Made by a program: the position numbers and the translations under genes
Origin: Streptomonospora nanhaiensis
Lineage (GTDB): Bacteria > Actinomycetota > Actinomycetes > Streptosporangiales > Streptosporangiaceae
Assembly: GCF_026642255.1 (NCBI RefSeq)
Contig: NZ_CP113264.1
Location: forward strand, 4,154,001 to 4,218,000
Direction of reading: 5' to 3'
Length of the DNA stretch: 64,000 nucleotides
In this document: positions 1 to 8,882 of the stretch, in pieces
How positions within the stretch are numbered: the first letter of the stretch is position 1
How the letters are laid out: each line of letters starts with the position of its first letter
The notes under the pieces: generated by a model
Told to the model about the DNA's origin: nothing
Databases searched by the model: none
What the model saw: the letters and a program-made list of their open reading frames with translations, nothing else

Positions 1-3000
1 TGGAGAGCACCCCCAGGATCGCGACGACCCGGTCGGCTCCGGGGGGCAGGGTGATCGCGACGACGTCGCCGGGGCCCGTGCCCCGCTCGGCCAGGCCGCC
101 CGCGACCCGGGCGGCCCGCGCGGCGAGTCCGCCGTAGGTGAGGGGTTCGCGGCCGAGGGCGCCGAGGACGGCGGGGCGGTCCGGGTCCTCCTGGGCCCGG
201 CGCAGGACCTCGCCGTGGAGGGTGCCCTCCGCGGCGGCGGGGAGGGTTCCCTGGGCGGGACGGCGCGTGTCCGCCTGGGCGTGCGGGAGCACCGGCGGGG
301 CGGCCGTGTCCCAGTCGTTCCCGGCCAGCCAGGCCAGCATCGTGTTGTAGGCGTCGAACATGGAGTCGAGCACGCCGGGACGGAACAGTTCCTCGATGGC
401 GTCCCAGGTGACCATGACGCCGCCCTGGGACTCGGTGACCTGGTTGTCCAGGAGCACCTGCGGGGTCTGGGAGATGCCCCACACATTTTCGGGGAAACCG
501 TCGGAGAGGTCCTTGACGGTGCGGTCGCCCACCCCGACGGAGCTGCTGAAGACCACGGGCATGGCCGCGTCGACCGCCCCGGTGCGCTTGGCGAGCTCCT
601 GCAGCAGCCAGGTCACGGAGGCCTCGCGGTGGTCGAGGTCCTCGCTCATGACGCGCTGCAGGCGGTGCGCGGCGGCCGGCCACGGCTCCCCGGGGCGCGG
701 CTCGTAGCCGAGCAGGGACACCGAGGTGAAGTCGCCCATGATCAGGTCGATGTGGGGGTGGACCGGCTGCCGGTTGAACAGGGTGAGGTTGACCGCCACC
801 TCCGGGTGGTCGCTCCAGGCCGACAGGACCTCCGCGTAGCAGGTCAGCAGGACGACCGACGGTGTCAGGCCGTGGGCGCGGGCCTTGTCGGTGATCGCCT
901 CCCAGGCCTGCGCGCGGAGGGGGCGCCGGCGGCGGGTGAAACGGGGGTGCTCCACGGTGGAGGGGTCGGCGACCAGCGGGAGCGCGGGTGCGGGCGGCAG
1001 TGTCCGGAGCCGGCGCGTCCAGTGCCGGCGCGCGTGCTCGACCGCGTCGGGGTCGGGTTCGGACTGCAGGACGTAGTCGCGGAAGGAGACGTCGATCGGC
1101 TCCAGCTCCGCCCCGGGGTCGCTGTAGAGCCGGTCGAGCTCTCCGTACAGGGCGATGATCGAGGCGGCGTCGAGGACGATGTAGTCGAGCCCGATCGCCA
1201 GGCGCGTGCGCGTGGCGCCTCCGCTGGGATAGCGCACGGCCCGCAGCTCGAACAGGGGCCACCGGGTCAGGTCGATGCTCAGGTGGGAGGCCTCCTCGCG
1301 CAGCGCGGCCAGGGCCTGCGCGGCCTCCTCCTCGGTGGCCGCCTCCGTGACGGCCACCGTGACCGGCGGCGTCTGCGGCAGGATGCGCTGGCGTCCGTCC
1401 TCGTCGAAGACGGCGCGCAGCATCTCGTGCCGGTCCACCAGGGCCGTCCAGGCGCGTGTGAACCGGTCGAGGTCGACGTCGGCGCCGTCGAACTCGCTGT
1501 AGTGGTAGGTGCCCACGCCGCCGAGGGAGAGCCTGCTGTCGCGTCCGATCCAGAACGCCCGCTGGACGTCGGTCATCGGGAAGGGCAGGTGGCGGTTGGC
1601 GGTGTCGCCCTCGCCCAGGACGGTGCCGGTCGGCGGTTCCTGCCGGGTGAGGGTGGCGGCGAAGTCGGCCAGCGCGGGGGAGGCGAACAGGCCAGCGACC
1701 CGTGCGCCACCCGCGCCGCGCTCGCGCAGGGCGCCGATCATCCGGGTGGCCAGGAGCGAGTCGCCGCCCAGGGCGAAGAACCCGTCGTCGCGCCGGATGC
1801 CCTTGACGTCCAGGAGCTCGCCCCAGACCTCGGCCACCACGGTCTCGGCCCACCCGCGCGGGGACCCGTCCCCGTCGCCGTCGTCCTCGGGGGCGCGGCC
1901 GGTCGCGGCCGCGGCCAGGACCTCGGCGCGCCGGCGGTCGGGCTTGCCGTTGGCGGTCAGGGGGAGGGCGTCCACCAGCACGATCTGGGTGGGGACCATG
2001 TAGGAGGGGAGGTTGCGCTCCAGGGTGGCGCGGAGCTCCGCCTCGGCCGCCGGCCCCGCCGCCGCGGCGGCCACCAGGGCGAGCCTGCGCGGTGTGCCGG
2101 TGACGAGCGCCACCGCGGCCGGGACGCCCGGACACGAGGCGGCGGCGGCTTCGACCTCGCCGAGCTCGATGCGGTGTCCGCGCAGTTTCACCTGGTGGTC
2201 GGCGCGGCCGAGGAACTCCAGGACGCCGTCGGAGCGGTAGCGTGCCCGGTCGCCGGTGCGGTACCACCTGCGGCCCTGGTCGGTGACGAACTTCTCGGCG
2301 GTGCGCCCGGGGTCGCCGCGGTAGGCGGTCGCCAGTCCCGCGCCGCTGACCCAGAGCTCGCCCGGGACCCAGTCGGGGCGGTCGCGGCCGTGGTGGTCCA
2401 CGACCCGGGTGCGCATGTTGGGCAGCGGGAGGCCCCACGGGATCGACGTCCACGAGGGGTCGACCCGGTCGACCTCGAACACCGTGGAGTGCACGGCGGC
2501 CTCGGTCATCCCGCCCAGGGCGGTGAACCGCGCCTTCGGGGCCAGGGCGCGCAGGCGCCCGGGCTGGTCGAGGCCGACCCAGTCGCCGCCGAGCAGGACG
2601 AACCGCAGCCGGTCGCCGAAGCCGCCGGGGCGCGACTCGGCGGCGGTCAGCACCATGTCGAGCAGGGCGGGCACGCAGTTCAGGAGCGTGACGCCGTGCT
2701 CGCGCATCAGCGCGACCCAGTGGTGGGCGTCGCGGCGGGCCTCGTCCGAGACGAGGACCACCGACCCTCCCGCGGACAGGGGGGCGAAGAGGTCGTAGAC
2801 GGACATGTCGAAGTCCAGGTCCGCGAGGGCCAGCCCGCGGTCCCGCGGTCCCACGTCGAAGCGGTCGTTCAGCGCGGCGATCGTGTTGACGGCCGCCCCG
2901 TGGGAGACCTCCACGCCCTTCGGGACCCCGGTGGATCCCGAGGTGAAGATGACGTAGGCGGTCGCGTCGAGGGGCTGTGCGAGGTCCGGCGGCGCGGGTG

Positions 3001-5077
3001 CGCACCCGTCCGCGTCCTCGACCAGCACGACCGGCGGTCCGGTGCGGCCCCGCGCCGGGCCGGTGGGCCGGTCGGCGTGCGCGGCGTCGGTGAGCAGGGC
3101 CGCGGCGTCGGCCGCGGCCAGGATGCGCGCCGTGCGCTCGGCGGGCTGTTCCACCCCGACGGGGACGTAGGCGGCGCCGGCGCCCAGGACCCCGAGCACC
3201 GCGGCGACCTGTGCCGCGCCCCGGGGCAGGCTGACCGCCACGGCGTCGCCCGGCGCCACCCCGGCCCCGGCCAGCAGCGCGCTGACACGGCCCGCGCGGT
3301 CTGCGAGCGCGCCGTAGGTCACCGGTTCGCCGGCGTCGGGGATCAGGGCGAGGGCGTCGGGGTGTTCGCGGGCGGCGCGGAAGAAGCCCTCGTGCAGCCG
3401 CTCGGTCACGGCGGGCGCGTCGGTGGCGTTGGCCGCGGCGCGCACGCGCGCCTGGTCCTCGGGGAGCGGCAGGCGCACGGGCCCGGTCCAGGCCGAGGGG
3501 TCGTCGACGAGGGAGTCGACGAGGTCGCGGTAGGCCGCGAACGCCGCCTCGGGGACGCCGGGCTCGAACGCGCGGTACCGCACGTCCCAGTTCAGGAGGA
3601 GCCCGCCGTCGAGTTCGGTCACCTGTGCGTCCAGCCAGACCTGCGGGCCCTGGGAGATGATCCACACGGGCTCGCCGAACGCGGCCCTGACCTCGGAGTC
3701 GTAGACCTCGCCCAGCCCCAGTGCGCTGGTGTAGACGACGGGGGCCAGGGCCGGAACGCCGTCGGAGGCTCGGGAGAGGTCGCGGAGCACCTCGACGCCG
3801 GAGTAGGAGCCGTGGGCGGCCGCCGTGCGCAGGCGGGTCTGCACGTGGCGCGCGGACTCGGCGAAGGTGCGCTCCTCGGTGAGGTCGACGTCGAGCAGGA
3901 TCGAGCTGCTGAAGTCCCCGACCAGCGACTCGGCCCCTTCCACGTCCAGGTCGCGGTGGAAGAGCGGGAGGTTGAGCAGGAACCTCGGGGAGTCGCTCCA
4001 GGCCCCGAGGGTCTCGGCGAAGGCGCCCGCCAGCGCGGCGGCGGGGGTGACCCCGTGGCCGCGCGCGGCGGCCAGCAGCCGCTGCTTGCGCTCGGGGGCG
4101 AGCCAGTGGTGCAGCCGGGTGGTCGGGTGGAAGCGCGGTGCGGCCGAGTCCGGGTCGAGGGGGTCCACGACGGTGGGCAGGGCCGGCGGGGCGCTCAGCG
4201 ACTCCAGGCGCCCGCTCCACCAGGCGCGGTCCTCCTCGCGTTCCCGCTCCCGCGCGGTCCCGACGGCGTCCAGGTAGGCGCGGTAGTCCAGGGGGAGCTC
4301 CGGAAGGCCGGCGCCGGGGTCGGTGTAGAGCAGCTGGAGGTCGCGCAGCAGGACCCGCATGCTCGCGGCGTCGGCCGCCAGCATGTCGAGGTCGATGTGC
4401 AACCGGGTGGCCCCGCCGGGCAGGAGCGTCAGCGCGAGGTCGAACACCTCGCCGCGCTCGACGTCCATCCGCCGGTGGGTGTAGTGCTCGCGCAGTTCGG
4501 CCAGCTGCCGCTCGACCCGCTCGGCCGTCTCCGCGCTCAGGTCCCGCACGGTCAGCGCGGGGCCGGGCGGGTGGTCCAGGACGCGCTGGCGGCCGTCGTC
4601 GAGCACGGTGACCCGCAGCATGCCGTGGCGGCGGCGCAGTGCCGTCACGGCGGTCTCCAGGCGCACCGGGTCGACGGCCGAGCCGTCGAGCTCGGCGTAG
4701 AAGTGCGCTCCGACCCCGCCGAGGGGCTGGCCCTCCTGGCGGCCGATCCAGTAGGCGTGCTGCATGGCGGCGAGCGGGAAGGGTGTGCCGGGGCCCTCCG
4801 CGTCGGTGCGGGCTTCCTGGGCGGGGGCGGCCGGCGCCAGGAGCCGCTGCCAACCGCGCAGGGTCGCCGCTTCCGCGAGTTCGTCGAAGCCGGCCCCGAC
4901 GCCGGAGCGCCGCCACCTCGCGGCCAGGCGCATCAGGGCGATGGAGTCCAGACCGAGCTCGAACAGGTCGTCATCAGGGCCGATCTCCTCCGGGGGGATG
5001 CTCAACAGCGCGGCGACGGCGTCGCGCAGCTCCCCCTCCGTCGTGGGCACCGTTGGCGGACCGGCTGGCAGCGACAC
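1..5077 (-). CDS. Aryl-capped NRPS, ArCP-Cy-A-PCP-Cy-A (3' end beyond window)
   Basis: First assembly-line protein of a salicyl/dihydroxybenzoyl-thiazoline metallophore; 1692 residues are visible and the rest lies left of base 1. Domains in order: aryl carrier protein with ELGLDS (Ser45); heterocyclisation domain about 85-510 with the DxxxxD motif DMLAAD near 230; adenylation domain about 540-1045 with FTSGSTGVPKG; PCP with LGGDSL (Ser near 1103); second heterocyclisation domain with DYIVLD near 1302; start of a second A domain. Read against the PheA pocket positions, the first A domain gives D-M-Y-N-L-G-L-V-H, close to the cysteine code DLYNLSLIW, so a thiazoline ring is inferred. The GTG start at 5077 follows AAGGAG on the minus strand. 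The gene is divergent from the aryl-AMP ligase that should load its ArCP. HMWP2 (yersiniabactin), PchE (pyochelin) and coelibactin NRPSs have similar architecture. Specificity of the second A domain cannot be seen. Confidence 0.93.
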   Translation of the reverse strand, partial: MSLPAGPPTVPTTEGELRDAVAALLSIPPEEIGPDDDLFELGLDSIALMRLAARWRRSGVGAGFDELAEAATLRGWQRLLAPAAPAQEARTDAEGPGTPFPLAAMQHAYWIGRQEGQPLGGVGAHFYAELDGSAVDPVRLETAVTALRRRHGMLRVTVLDDGRQRVLDHPPGPALTVRDLSAETAERVERQLAELREHYTHRRMDVERGEVFDLALTLLPGGATRLHIDLDMLAADAASMRVLLRDLQLLYTDPGAGLPELPLDYRAYLDAVGTAREREREEDRAWWSGRLESLSAPPALPTVVDPLDPDSAAPRFHPTTRLHHWLAPERKQRLLAAARGHGVTPAAALAGAFAETLGAWSDSPRFLLNLPLFHRDLDVEGAESLVGDFSSSILLDVDLTEERTFAESARHVQTRLRTAAAHGSYSGVEVLRDLSRASDGVPALAPVVYTSALGLGEVYDSEVRAAFGEPVWIISQGPQVWLDAQVTELDGGLLLNWDVRYRAFEPGVPEAAFAAYRDLVDSLVDDPSAWTGPVRLPLPEDQARVRAAANATDAPAVTERLHEGFFRAAREHPDALALIPDAGEPVTYGALADRAGRVSALLAGAGVAPGDAVAVSLPRGAAQVAAVLGVLGAGAAYVPVGVEQPAERTARILAAADAAALLTDAAHADRPTGPARGRTGPPVVLVEDADGCAPAPPDLAQPLDATAYVIFTSGSTGVPKGVEVSHGAAVNTIAALNDRFDVGPRDRGLALADLDFDMSVYDLFAPLSAGGSVVLVSDEARRDAHHWVALMREHGVTLLNCVPALLDMVLTAAESRPGGFGDRLRFVLLGGDWVGLDQPGRLRALAPKARFTALGGMTEAAVHSTVFEVDRVDPSWTSIPWGLPLPNMRTRVVDHHGRDRPDWVPGELWVSGAGLATAYRGDPGRTAEKFVTDQGRRWYRTGDRARYRSDGVLEFLGRADHQVKLRGHRIELGEVEAAAASCPGVPAAVALVTGTPRRLALVAAAAAGPAAEAELRATLERNLPSYMVPTQIVLVDALPLTANGKPDRRRAEVLAAAATGRAPEDDGDGDGSPRGWAETVVAEVWGELLDVKGIRRDDGFFALGGDSLLATRMIGALRERGAGGARVAGLFASPALADFAATLTRQEPPTGTVLGEGDTANRHLPFPMTDVQRAFWIGRDSRLSLGGVGTYHYSEFDGADVDLDRFTRAWTALVDRHEMLRAVFDEDGRQRILPQTPPVTVAVTEAATEEEAAQALAALREEASHLSIDLTRWPLFELRAVRYPSGGATRTRLAIGLDYIVLDAASIIALYGELDRLYSDPGAELEPIDVSFRDYVLQSEPDPDAVEHARRHWTRRLRTLPPAPALPLVADPSTVEHPRFTRRRRPLRAQAWEAITDKARAHGLTPSVVLLTCYAEVLSAWSDHPEVAVNLTLFNRQPVHPHIDLIMGDFTSVSLLGYEPRPGEPWPAAAHRLQRVMSEDLDHREASVTWLLQELAKRTGAVDAAMPVVFSSSVGVGDRTVKDLSDGFPENVWGISQTPQVLLDNQVTESQGGVMVTWDAIEELFRPGVLDSMFDAYNTMLAWLAGNDWDTAAPPVLPHAQADTRRPAQGTLPAAAEGTLHGEVLRRAQEDPDRPAVLGALGREPLTYGGLAARAARVAGGLAERGTGPGDVVAITLPPGADRVVAILGVLS

Positions 5078-5159
5078 GCGTGATCGTCTCCTTGGCTGGC
5101 GGCGGGCTCGGGGGTTCCGGCCCGGTTCCGGCGGGGGTCGGGGGGCCGATGGTACAGAT

Positions 5160-5178
5160 GAAAACGAAAACCGTTATC
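5160..5178. promoter_or_regulatory. Fur-family operator (box A) in the NRPS/aryl-AMP ligase divergent region
   Basis: GAAAACGAAAACCGTTATC matches the classical 19-bp Fur box (GATAATGATAATCATTATC) at 14 of 19 positions. Its right part, CGAAAACCGTTATCT (5165-5179), resembles the actinobacterial Zur operator (TGaaAatgatTttCA type). It lies in a short AT-rich patch 82 bp upstream of the NRPS start and 70 bp upstream of the ligase start, so one repressor could control both. Iron genes in actinobacteria are usually under DtxR/IdeR, so a Fur-family box may point to zinc (Zur). Confidence 0.6.
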
Positions 5179-5248
5179 TTTTTTATCCTAAGCGCGGCAT
5201 CGAGCGCGATCCCCCACTTGTGTGGCGAAGAACGCAAAAGGAGCAGAG

Positions 5249-6904
5249 ATGACGAAGAGTGCGAACCCGCCCGAGGCGTCGGCACCGGACTGGCCGGGGT
5301 GGCCGGAGGAGGCGCGCGAGCGCTACCGGGCGGCCGGCTTCTGGCGCGAGGAGGTCCTGGCCGACGTGCTGGCGCGGCAGGCGCAGCGACGCCCCGACGC
5401 CGTCGCGCTCGTCGACGGCGACCGCCGGTGGACCTACGCCGAACTGGCCTCGGAGGCGGGAGCGGTGGCGGCGGGGCTCCACCGCCGGGGGGTGCGCCGG
5501 GGCGACCGGGTGGTGGTGCAGCTGCCCAACCGGGCGGAGTTCCTGCTGCTCTGGTTCGGACTGCAGTACCTCGGCGCCGTTCCGGTCCACGCCATGCCCG
5601 GCCACCGCGGCCACGAGATCTCCCACCTGCTGCGGACCACCGGGGCGGTCGGCTACGCCGTGGCCGACCGCCACGCGCGCTTCGACTACCGGACCCTGGC
5701 CGCGTCCGTGCTCGAGGAGCACGAAGAGCTGCGCCACGTGATCGTCGTCGGTGACACCGGCGGCCTGGAAGGCGCCGTCGGCTTCGGGGAACTGCGCGCC
5801 GACGCCCCCGCGAACAGCGCCCCCGCCCCGGACCGGCCCGACCCCGGGGACATCGCGCTCCTGCTGCTCTCCGGGGGGACGACGGGGACGCCCAAGCTCA
5901 TTGCGCGCACGCACCAGGACTACGGCTACAACGCCCGCGCCGCCGCGGCCGCCTGCGGCCTCACCGCGGACAGCGTCTACCTCGCCGCGCTGCCCGCCGC
6001 CTTCAACTTCACGATGTGCTGTCCGGGGATCCTCGGCACGCTGACCGCGGGCGGCACGGTGGTCATGGCGCCCAGCCCCGCCCCCGAGACGGCGTTCCCC
6101 CTGATCGCCCGCGAGGGCGTGACCGTGACGGCGCTCAGCCCCCCGATGGTGCCCGTGTGGTTGGAGGCCTACGCCGACCGGGCTCCGGGCACGGCCGAGC
6201 TCGAGAGCCTCTCGGTCCTGCAGGTGGGGGGAGCGCGGTTGGCCGACGACCTGGCGCGCCGCGTCCGCCCCACCCTGGGGTGCGGCCTCCAGCAGGTGTT
6301 CGGCATGGCCGAGGGCCTGATCAACGTCACCCGGCTCGACGACCCCGAGGAGCTGGTGTGCACCACCCAGGGGCGGCCCATCTCGCCCGGCGACGAGGTG
6401 CGGGTGGTCGACGGGGCCGGCGCCCCGGTGCCCGTCGGCGCCGTGGGCGAGCTGCTGACCCGGGGCCCCTACACGCTGCGCGGCTACTACCGCTCCCCCG
6501 AACTCGCCACCACGCACTTCACGCCCGACGGGTTCTACCGGACCGGCGATCTCGTCCGGCTCCGCCCGAGCGGCCACATCGACGTCGTCGGCCGGGTGAA
6601 GGACCAGATCAACCGCGGCGGGGAGAAGATCGACGCCACCGAGGTCGAGGGCCAGCTGCTCGCCTACCCGGGCGTGTCCGCGGCCGCACTGGTGGCCGCC
6701 CCCGACCCCGACCTCGGCGAGCGCTCGGTCGCCTTCCTGGTCTGCGCGGGCGCCCCGCCCACCGTCCGCGAACTCGCCGCCTTCCTGCGCGGCAGGGGCC
6801 TGGCCGGCTACAAGTCCCCCGACCGGATCGAGGCCGTCGACGCGTTCCCCCTGACCGCGGTCGGCAAGGTCGACAAGAACGCGCTGCGCGAGCGGAGCCG
6901 CTGA
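5249..6904 (+). CDS. Salicylate/2,3-dihydroxybenzoate-AMP ligase (stand-alone aryl adenylation enzyme)
   Basis: 551-residue ANL-superfamily enzyme of the EntE/DhbE/YbtE/MbtA group. It would adenylate salicylate (or 2,3-DHB) and transfer it to the ArCP at the start of the divergent NRPS. Visible motifs: SGGTTGTPKLIARTH near 206 (the aryl-acid ligase form of core A3), [33 protein letters not shown] and the C-terminal lysine segment LTAVGKVDKNAL. ATG at 5249 is chosen because AAAAGGAG lies 5 bp upstream; an in-frame GTG at 5222 has no such site. The salicylate synthase downstream makes salicylate the likelier substrate, but the isochorismate synthase leaves DHB possible. Confidence 0.93.
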   Translation: MTKSANPPEASAPDWPGWPEEARERYRAAGFWREEVLADVLARQAQRRPDAVALVDGDRRWTYAELASEAGAVAAGLHRRGVRRGDRVVVQLPNRAEFLLLWFGLQYLGAVPVHAMPGHRGHEISHLLRTTGAVGYAVADRHARFDYRTLAASVLEEHEELRHVIVVGDTGGLEGAVGFGELRADAPANSAPAPDRPDPGDIALLLLSGGTTGTPKLIARTHQDYGYNARAAAAACGLTADSVYLAALPAAFNFTMCCPGILGTLTAGGTVVMAPSPAPETAFPLIAREGVTVTALSPPMVPVWLEAYADRAPGTAELESLSVLQVGGARLADDLARRVRPTLGCGLQQVFGMAEGLINVTRLDDPEELVCTTQGRPISPGDEVRVVDGAGAPVPVGAVGELLTRGPYTLRGYYRSPELATTHFTPDGFYRTGDLVRLRPSGHIDVVGRVKDQINRGGEKIDATEVEGQLLAYPGVSAAALVAAPDPDLGERSVAFLVCAGAPPTVRELAAFLRGRGLAGYKSPDRIEAVDAFPLTAVGKVDKNALRERSR

Positions 6905-6981
6905 GTGGCGGCACCACCCTGTGCGACCGGAGCGGCACGCACAGCGCTGCGACCCCGGCCACACGGGCGCGCGCTTCGCTT

Positions 6982-7000
6982 GAAAACGATAATCATTTAC
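6982..7000. promoter_or_regulatory. Fur-family operator (box B) upstream of the ferredoxin/salicylate synthase genes
   Basis: GAAAACGATAATCATTTAC matches the 19-bp Fur consensus at 15 of 19 positions. The 15-mer TGAAAACGATAATCA (6981-6995) also fits a 7-1-7 Fur/Zur site loosely. It sits 75 bp upstream of the ferredoxin GTG in a 170-bp gap after the ligase gene, the right place for a repressible promoter driving the ferredoxin, salicylate synthase and methyltransferase. Confidence 0.65.
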
Positions 7001-7074
7001 GATCGGTTCGGTGGCGCCCCCGGGCGCCCGGCGGCCCTGACCGGGCCGCTCCACAGTGAAGAGGACGTCCCCGC

Positions 7075-7272
7075 GTGCGCATCACCGTCCACCCCGAGGT
7101 CTGCATCGGCGCCGGCCAGTGCGTCGTCGCCGCCGACCGCGTGTTCGACCAGGGCGAGGAGGACGGGCTCGTGCGCCTGCGCACCGACCGCCCCGGCCCC
7201 GCCGACGCCGCGCACGTGCGCAACGCGGTCGACCGCTGCCCCTCCGGCGCGATCGAGCTCACCTCGGGCTGA
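7075..7272 (+). CDS. Small [3Fe-4S]/[4Fe-4S] ferredoxin of the P450-partner type
   Basis: 65-residue ferredoxin with the spacing CIGAGQC...CP: cysteines near 11 and 17 and a final Cys-Pro in VDRCPSGAI near 56. A Cys-x5-Cys...Cys-Pro pattern is typical of actinobacterial 3Fe-4S ferredoxins that feed electrons to cytochromes P450. No P450 or ferredoxin reductase is visible; a partner may lie left of the window. The GTG start at 7075 follows GAAGAGG. It directly follows Fur box B and heads the rightward group with salicylate synthase and methyltransferase. The coelibactin cluster also contains a ferredoxin, which supports a role in tailoring the metallophore. Confidence 0.85.
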   Translation: MRITVHPEVCIGAGQCVVAADRVFDQGEEDGLVRLRTDRPGPADAAHVRNAVDRCPSGAIELTSG

Positions 7273-7438
7273 CGTCGCACTCCCCCGCTCCCCGTCCCCC
7301 GCCCTCCCTGGGCCCGCGTCCGCCCCGGGCCGACACCCTCTCGCGGCGGGCCGCGGCCGTGGAGCGGGCCGCGTCCGGCGCGCACGTCCGCCGCAGGGGC
7401 GGCCGTCCTCGCCGCCCTCGAAACAAGACCGGAGAAAC

Positions 7439-7501
7439 ATGTTGACCACGGGTACACCGGAGGCGGCCTGCGGGCCGTCCGGGGCAAGGAGCCGACCGTG
7501 A
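7439..7501 (+). CDS. Putative 20-residue leader ORF coupled to salicylate synthase
   Basis: ATG at 7439, preceded by CCGGAG four bases upstream, opens a 20-codon frame (begins MLTTGTPEAACG). It ends in a TGA whose first two bases are the last two of the salicylate synthase GTG (GTGA overlap at 7498-7501). The arrangement suggests translational coupling or a regulatory leader rather than a functional peptide. No homologue is recognised. It could be chance, because salicylate synthase has its own AAGGAG site. Confidence 0.4.
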   Translation: MLTTGTPEAACGPSGARSRP

Positions 7502-8820
7502 GCCGTAGCGAAACCGAACAGGTCGAAGGGCCGCTCGACCCCGTCGAGGCCGCCGCCCGGCTCGCGGGCTCGGGGCTCTTCCCCGAATACGTCCTCTACG
7601 AACGCGAGGGGGTCTGGCGCTTCGGCGGCGGCGAGCGGTGGGGCGTCGACCTCGACAGCGACCGGGTCACGGTCCGCGCCGCCGACGGGACCTCGGACTC
7701 CCGCGCCTACACCGGCAGCCCCGCCGACGCTCTGGCGGAGGCCCTGGCCGGACTGCCCGACCCGTCCTGGCGGGCCTACGGCTGGGTGGGGTTCGACTTC
7801 GCGCTCCGCTCCCGCGGGGCGGCCCCGGCCGCCGGCGGCGGAGCCGCGCGGCTGGCCCGCCTCATCGTGCCCCGGACCGAGGTCCGCATCACCGCCGACG
7901 GGGCCCGGATCAGCGGGGGCGAGGCGCAGCTGCGCCAGAAGGTGCGCTCCCTGCTCCTCGAACCGGTCGCCTCCCCCGCACGGCCCCGCGCCACCCTCGA
8001 CCCGCAGGCCGACCCCCACGGCTACCGCGCGCTCGTGGGCGAGGCCCTCGCCGAGATCGACCGCGGCGACTACCACAAGGTGATCCTCTCCCGGAAGGTC
8101 GACCTGCCCTTCCCCGTCGACATCCCCGCCACCTACGCGGTCGGCCGCAGGGCCAACACCCCGGCCCGGTCCTTCCTGCTGGACCTCGACGGGCTCCGCA
8201 GCGCGGGCTTCAGCCCCGAACTGGTCGTCACGGTCGGACCCGACCGCGAGGTCTCGACCAACCCGCTCGCGGGCACCCGGGCGGCGGGGCGCGGCACGGC
8301 GGCGGACACCGCCGCACGCGCCGAGCTGGAGGCCGACCCCAAGGAGATCCACGAGCACGCCATCTCGGTCCGCGAAGCCGTCACGGAGATGCGGTCGGTG
8401 TGCGCCCCGGACTCCGTCGCGGTGTCCGACTTCATGAGCGTCTCGGTCCGCGGCAGCGTCCAGCACCTGGCCTCCACCGTGAGGGGGCGCCTGGAGGAGG
8501 GGGCCACCCCGTGGCACGCCTTCGAGGCGCTGTTCCCGGCGATCACGGCGTCGGGGATCCCCAAGCCGCAGGCGATCGAGGCGATCACCCGCCTGGAGGA
8601 GGGGCGCGGACTGTACTCCGGGGCCGTGGTCACCGCCACGTCCCGGGGCGAGCTCGACGCCGCGCTGGTCCTGCGCGCCGTCTACGAGGAGCAGGGCCGG
8701 GCCTGGCTCCGCGCGGGCGCCGGCATCGTGTCCGGTTCCCGCCCCGAACGCGAATTCGAGGAGACCGGCGAGAAGCTGGCCAGCGTACTGCCCCACCTCG
8801 TGCCCGCGGCGCGACCGTGA
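7498..8820 (+). CDS. Salicylate synthase (MbtI/Irp9/YbtS family)
   Basis: 440-residue chorismate-utilising enzyme that would convert chorismate to salicylate and pyruvate in one active site, supplying the aryl cap. Family signatures are intact: FSPELVVTVG, NPLAGTRAAG, DPKEIHEHA, and the C-terminal block with FPAITASGIPK near 345 and GLYSGAV, close to MbtI and Irp9. The length matches the family (about 430-450). GTG at 7498 is chosen for AAGGAG 6 bp upstream. The stop overlaps the start of a 21-codon micro-ORF that bridges to the methyltransferase. A second chorismate enzyme is encoded at 9820-10974. Confidence 0.95.
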   Translation: MSRSETEQVEGPLDPVEAAARLAGSGLFPEYVLYEREGVWRFGGGERWGVDLDSDRVTVRAADGTSDSRAYTGSPADALAEALAGLPDPSWRAYGWVGFDFALRSRGAAPAAGGGAARLARLIVPRTEVRITADGARISGGEAQLRQKVRSLLLEPVASPARPRATLDPQADPHGYRALVGEALAEIDRGDYHKVILSRKVDLPFPVDIPATYAVGRRANTPARSFLLDLDGLRSAGFSPELVVTVGPDREVSTNPLAGTRAAGRGTAADTAARAELEADPKEIHEHAISVREAVTEMRSVCAPDSVAVSDFMSVSVRGSVQHLASTVRGRLEEGATPWHAFEALFPAITASGIPKPQAIEAITRLEEGRGLYSGAVVTATSRGELDAALVLRAVYEEQGRAWLRAGAGIVSGSRPEREFEETGEKLASVLPHLVPAARP

Positions 8821-8882
8821 CCGCGCCGACGAACGAGCACCACCGTCCCCGCTGTGAGAGAGCCGAGGCAGTCACACCATGA
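8817..8882 (+). CDS. Putative 21-residue bridging micro-ORF between salicylate synthase and methyltransferase
   Basis: This frame starts with GTG at 8817, overlapping the salicylate synthase stop (GTGA). It ends with TGA at 8880-8882, overlapping the methyltransferase ATG (ATGA), so it fills the gap exactly with a 4-base overlap at each end. The peptide contains NEHHRPRCE, a cluster of possible metal ligands. The methyltransferase has only a weak ribosome-binding site of its own, so coupling through this ORF is plausible. Not recognised; coincidence cannot be excluded. Confidence 0.4.
   Translation: MTAPTNEHHRPRCERAEAVTP

Noticed and set aside
215..5083. A 1622-codon rightward open frame
   Set aside because: It lies opposite the NRPS at 1-5077; translation is low-complexity (G/R/V/H-rich) with no domain motifs. 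A GC-rich shadow frame.
5150..5200. DtxR/IdeR iron box in the ligase/NRPS promoter
   Set aside because: TATCCTAAG near 5184 recalls half of a TTAGG-type box, but no second half is present; the Fur-type match is better.
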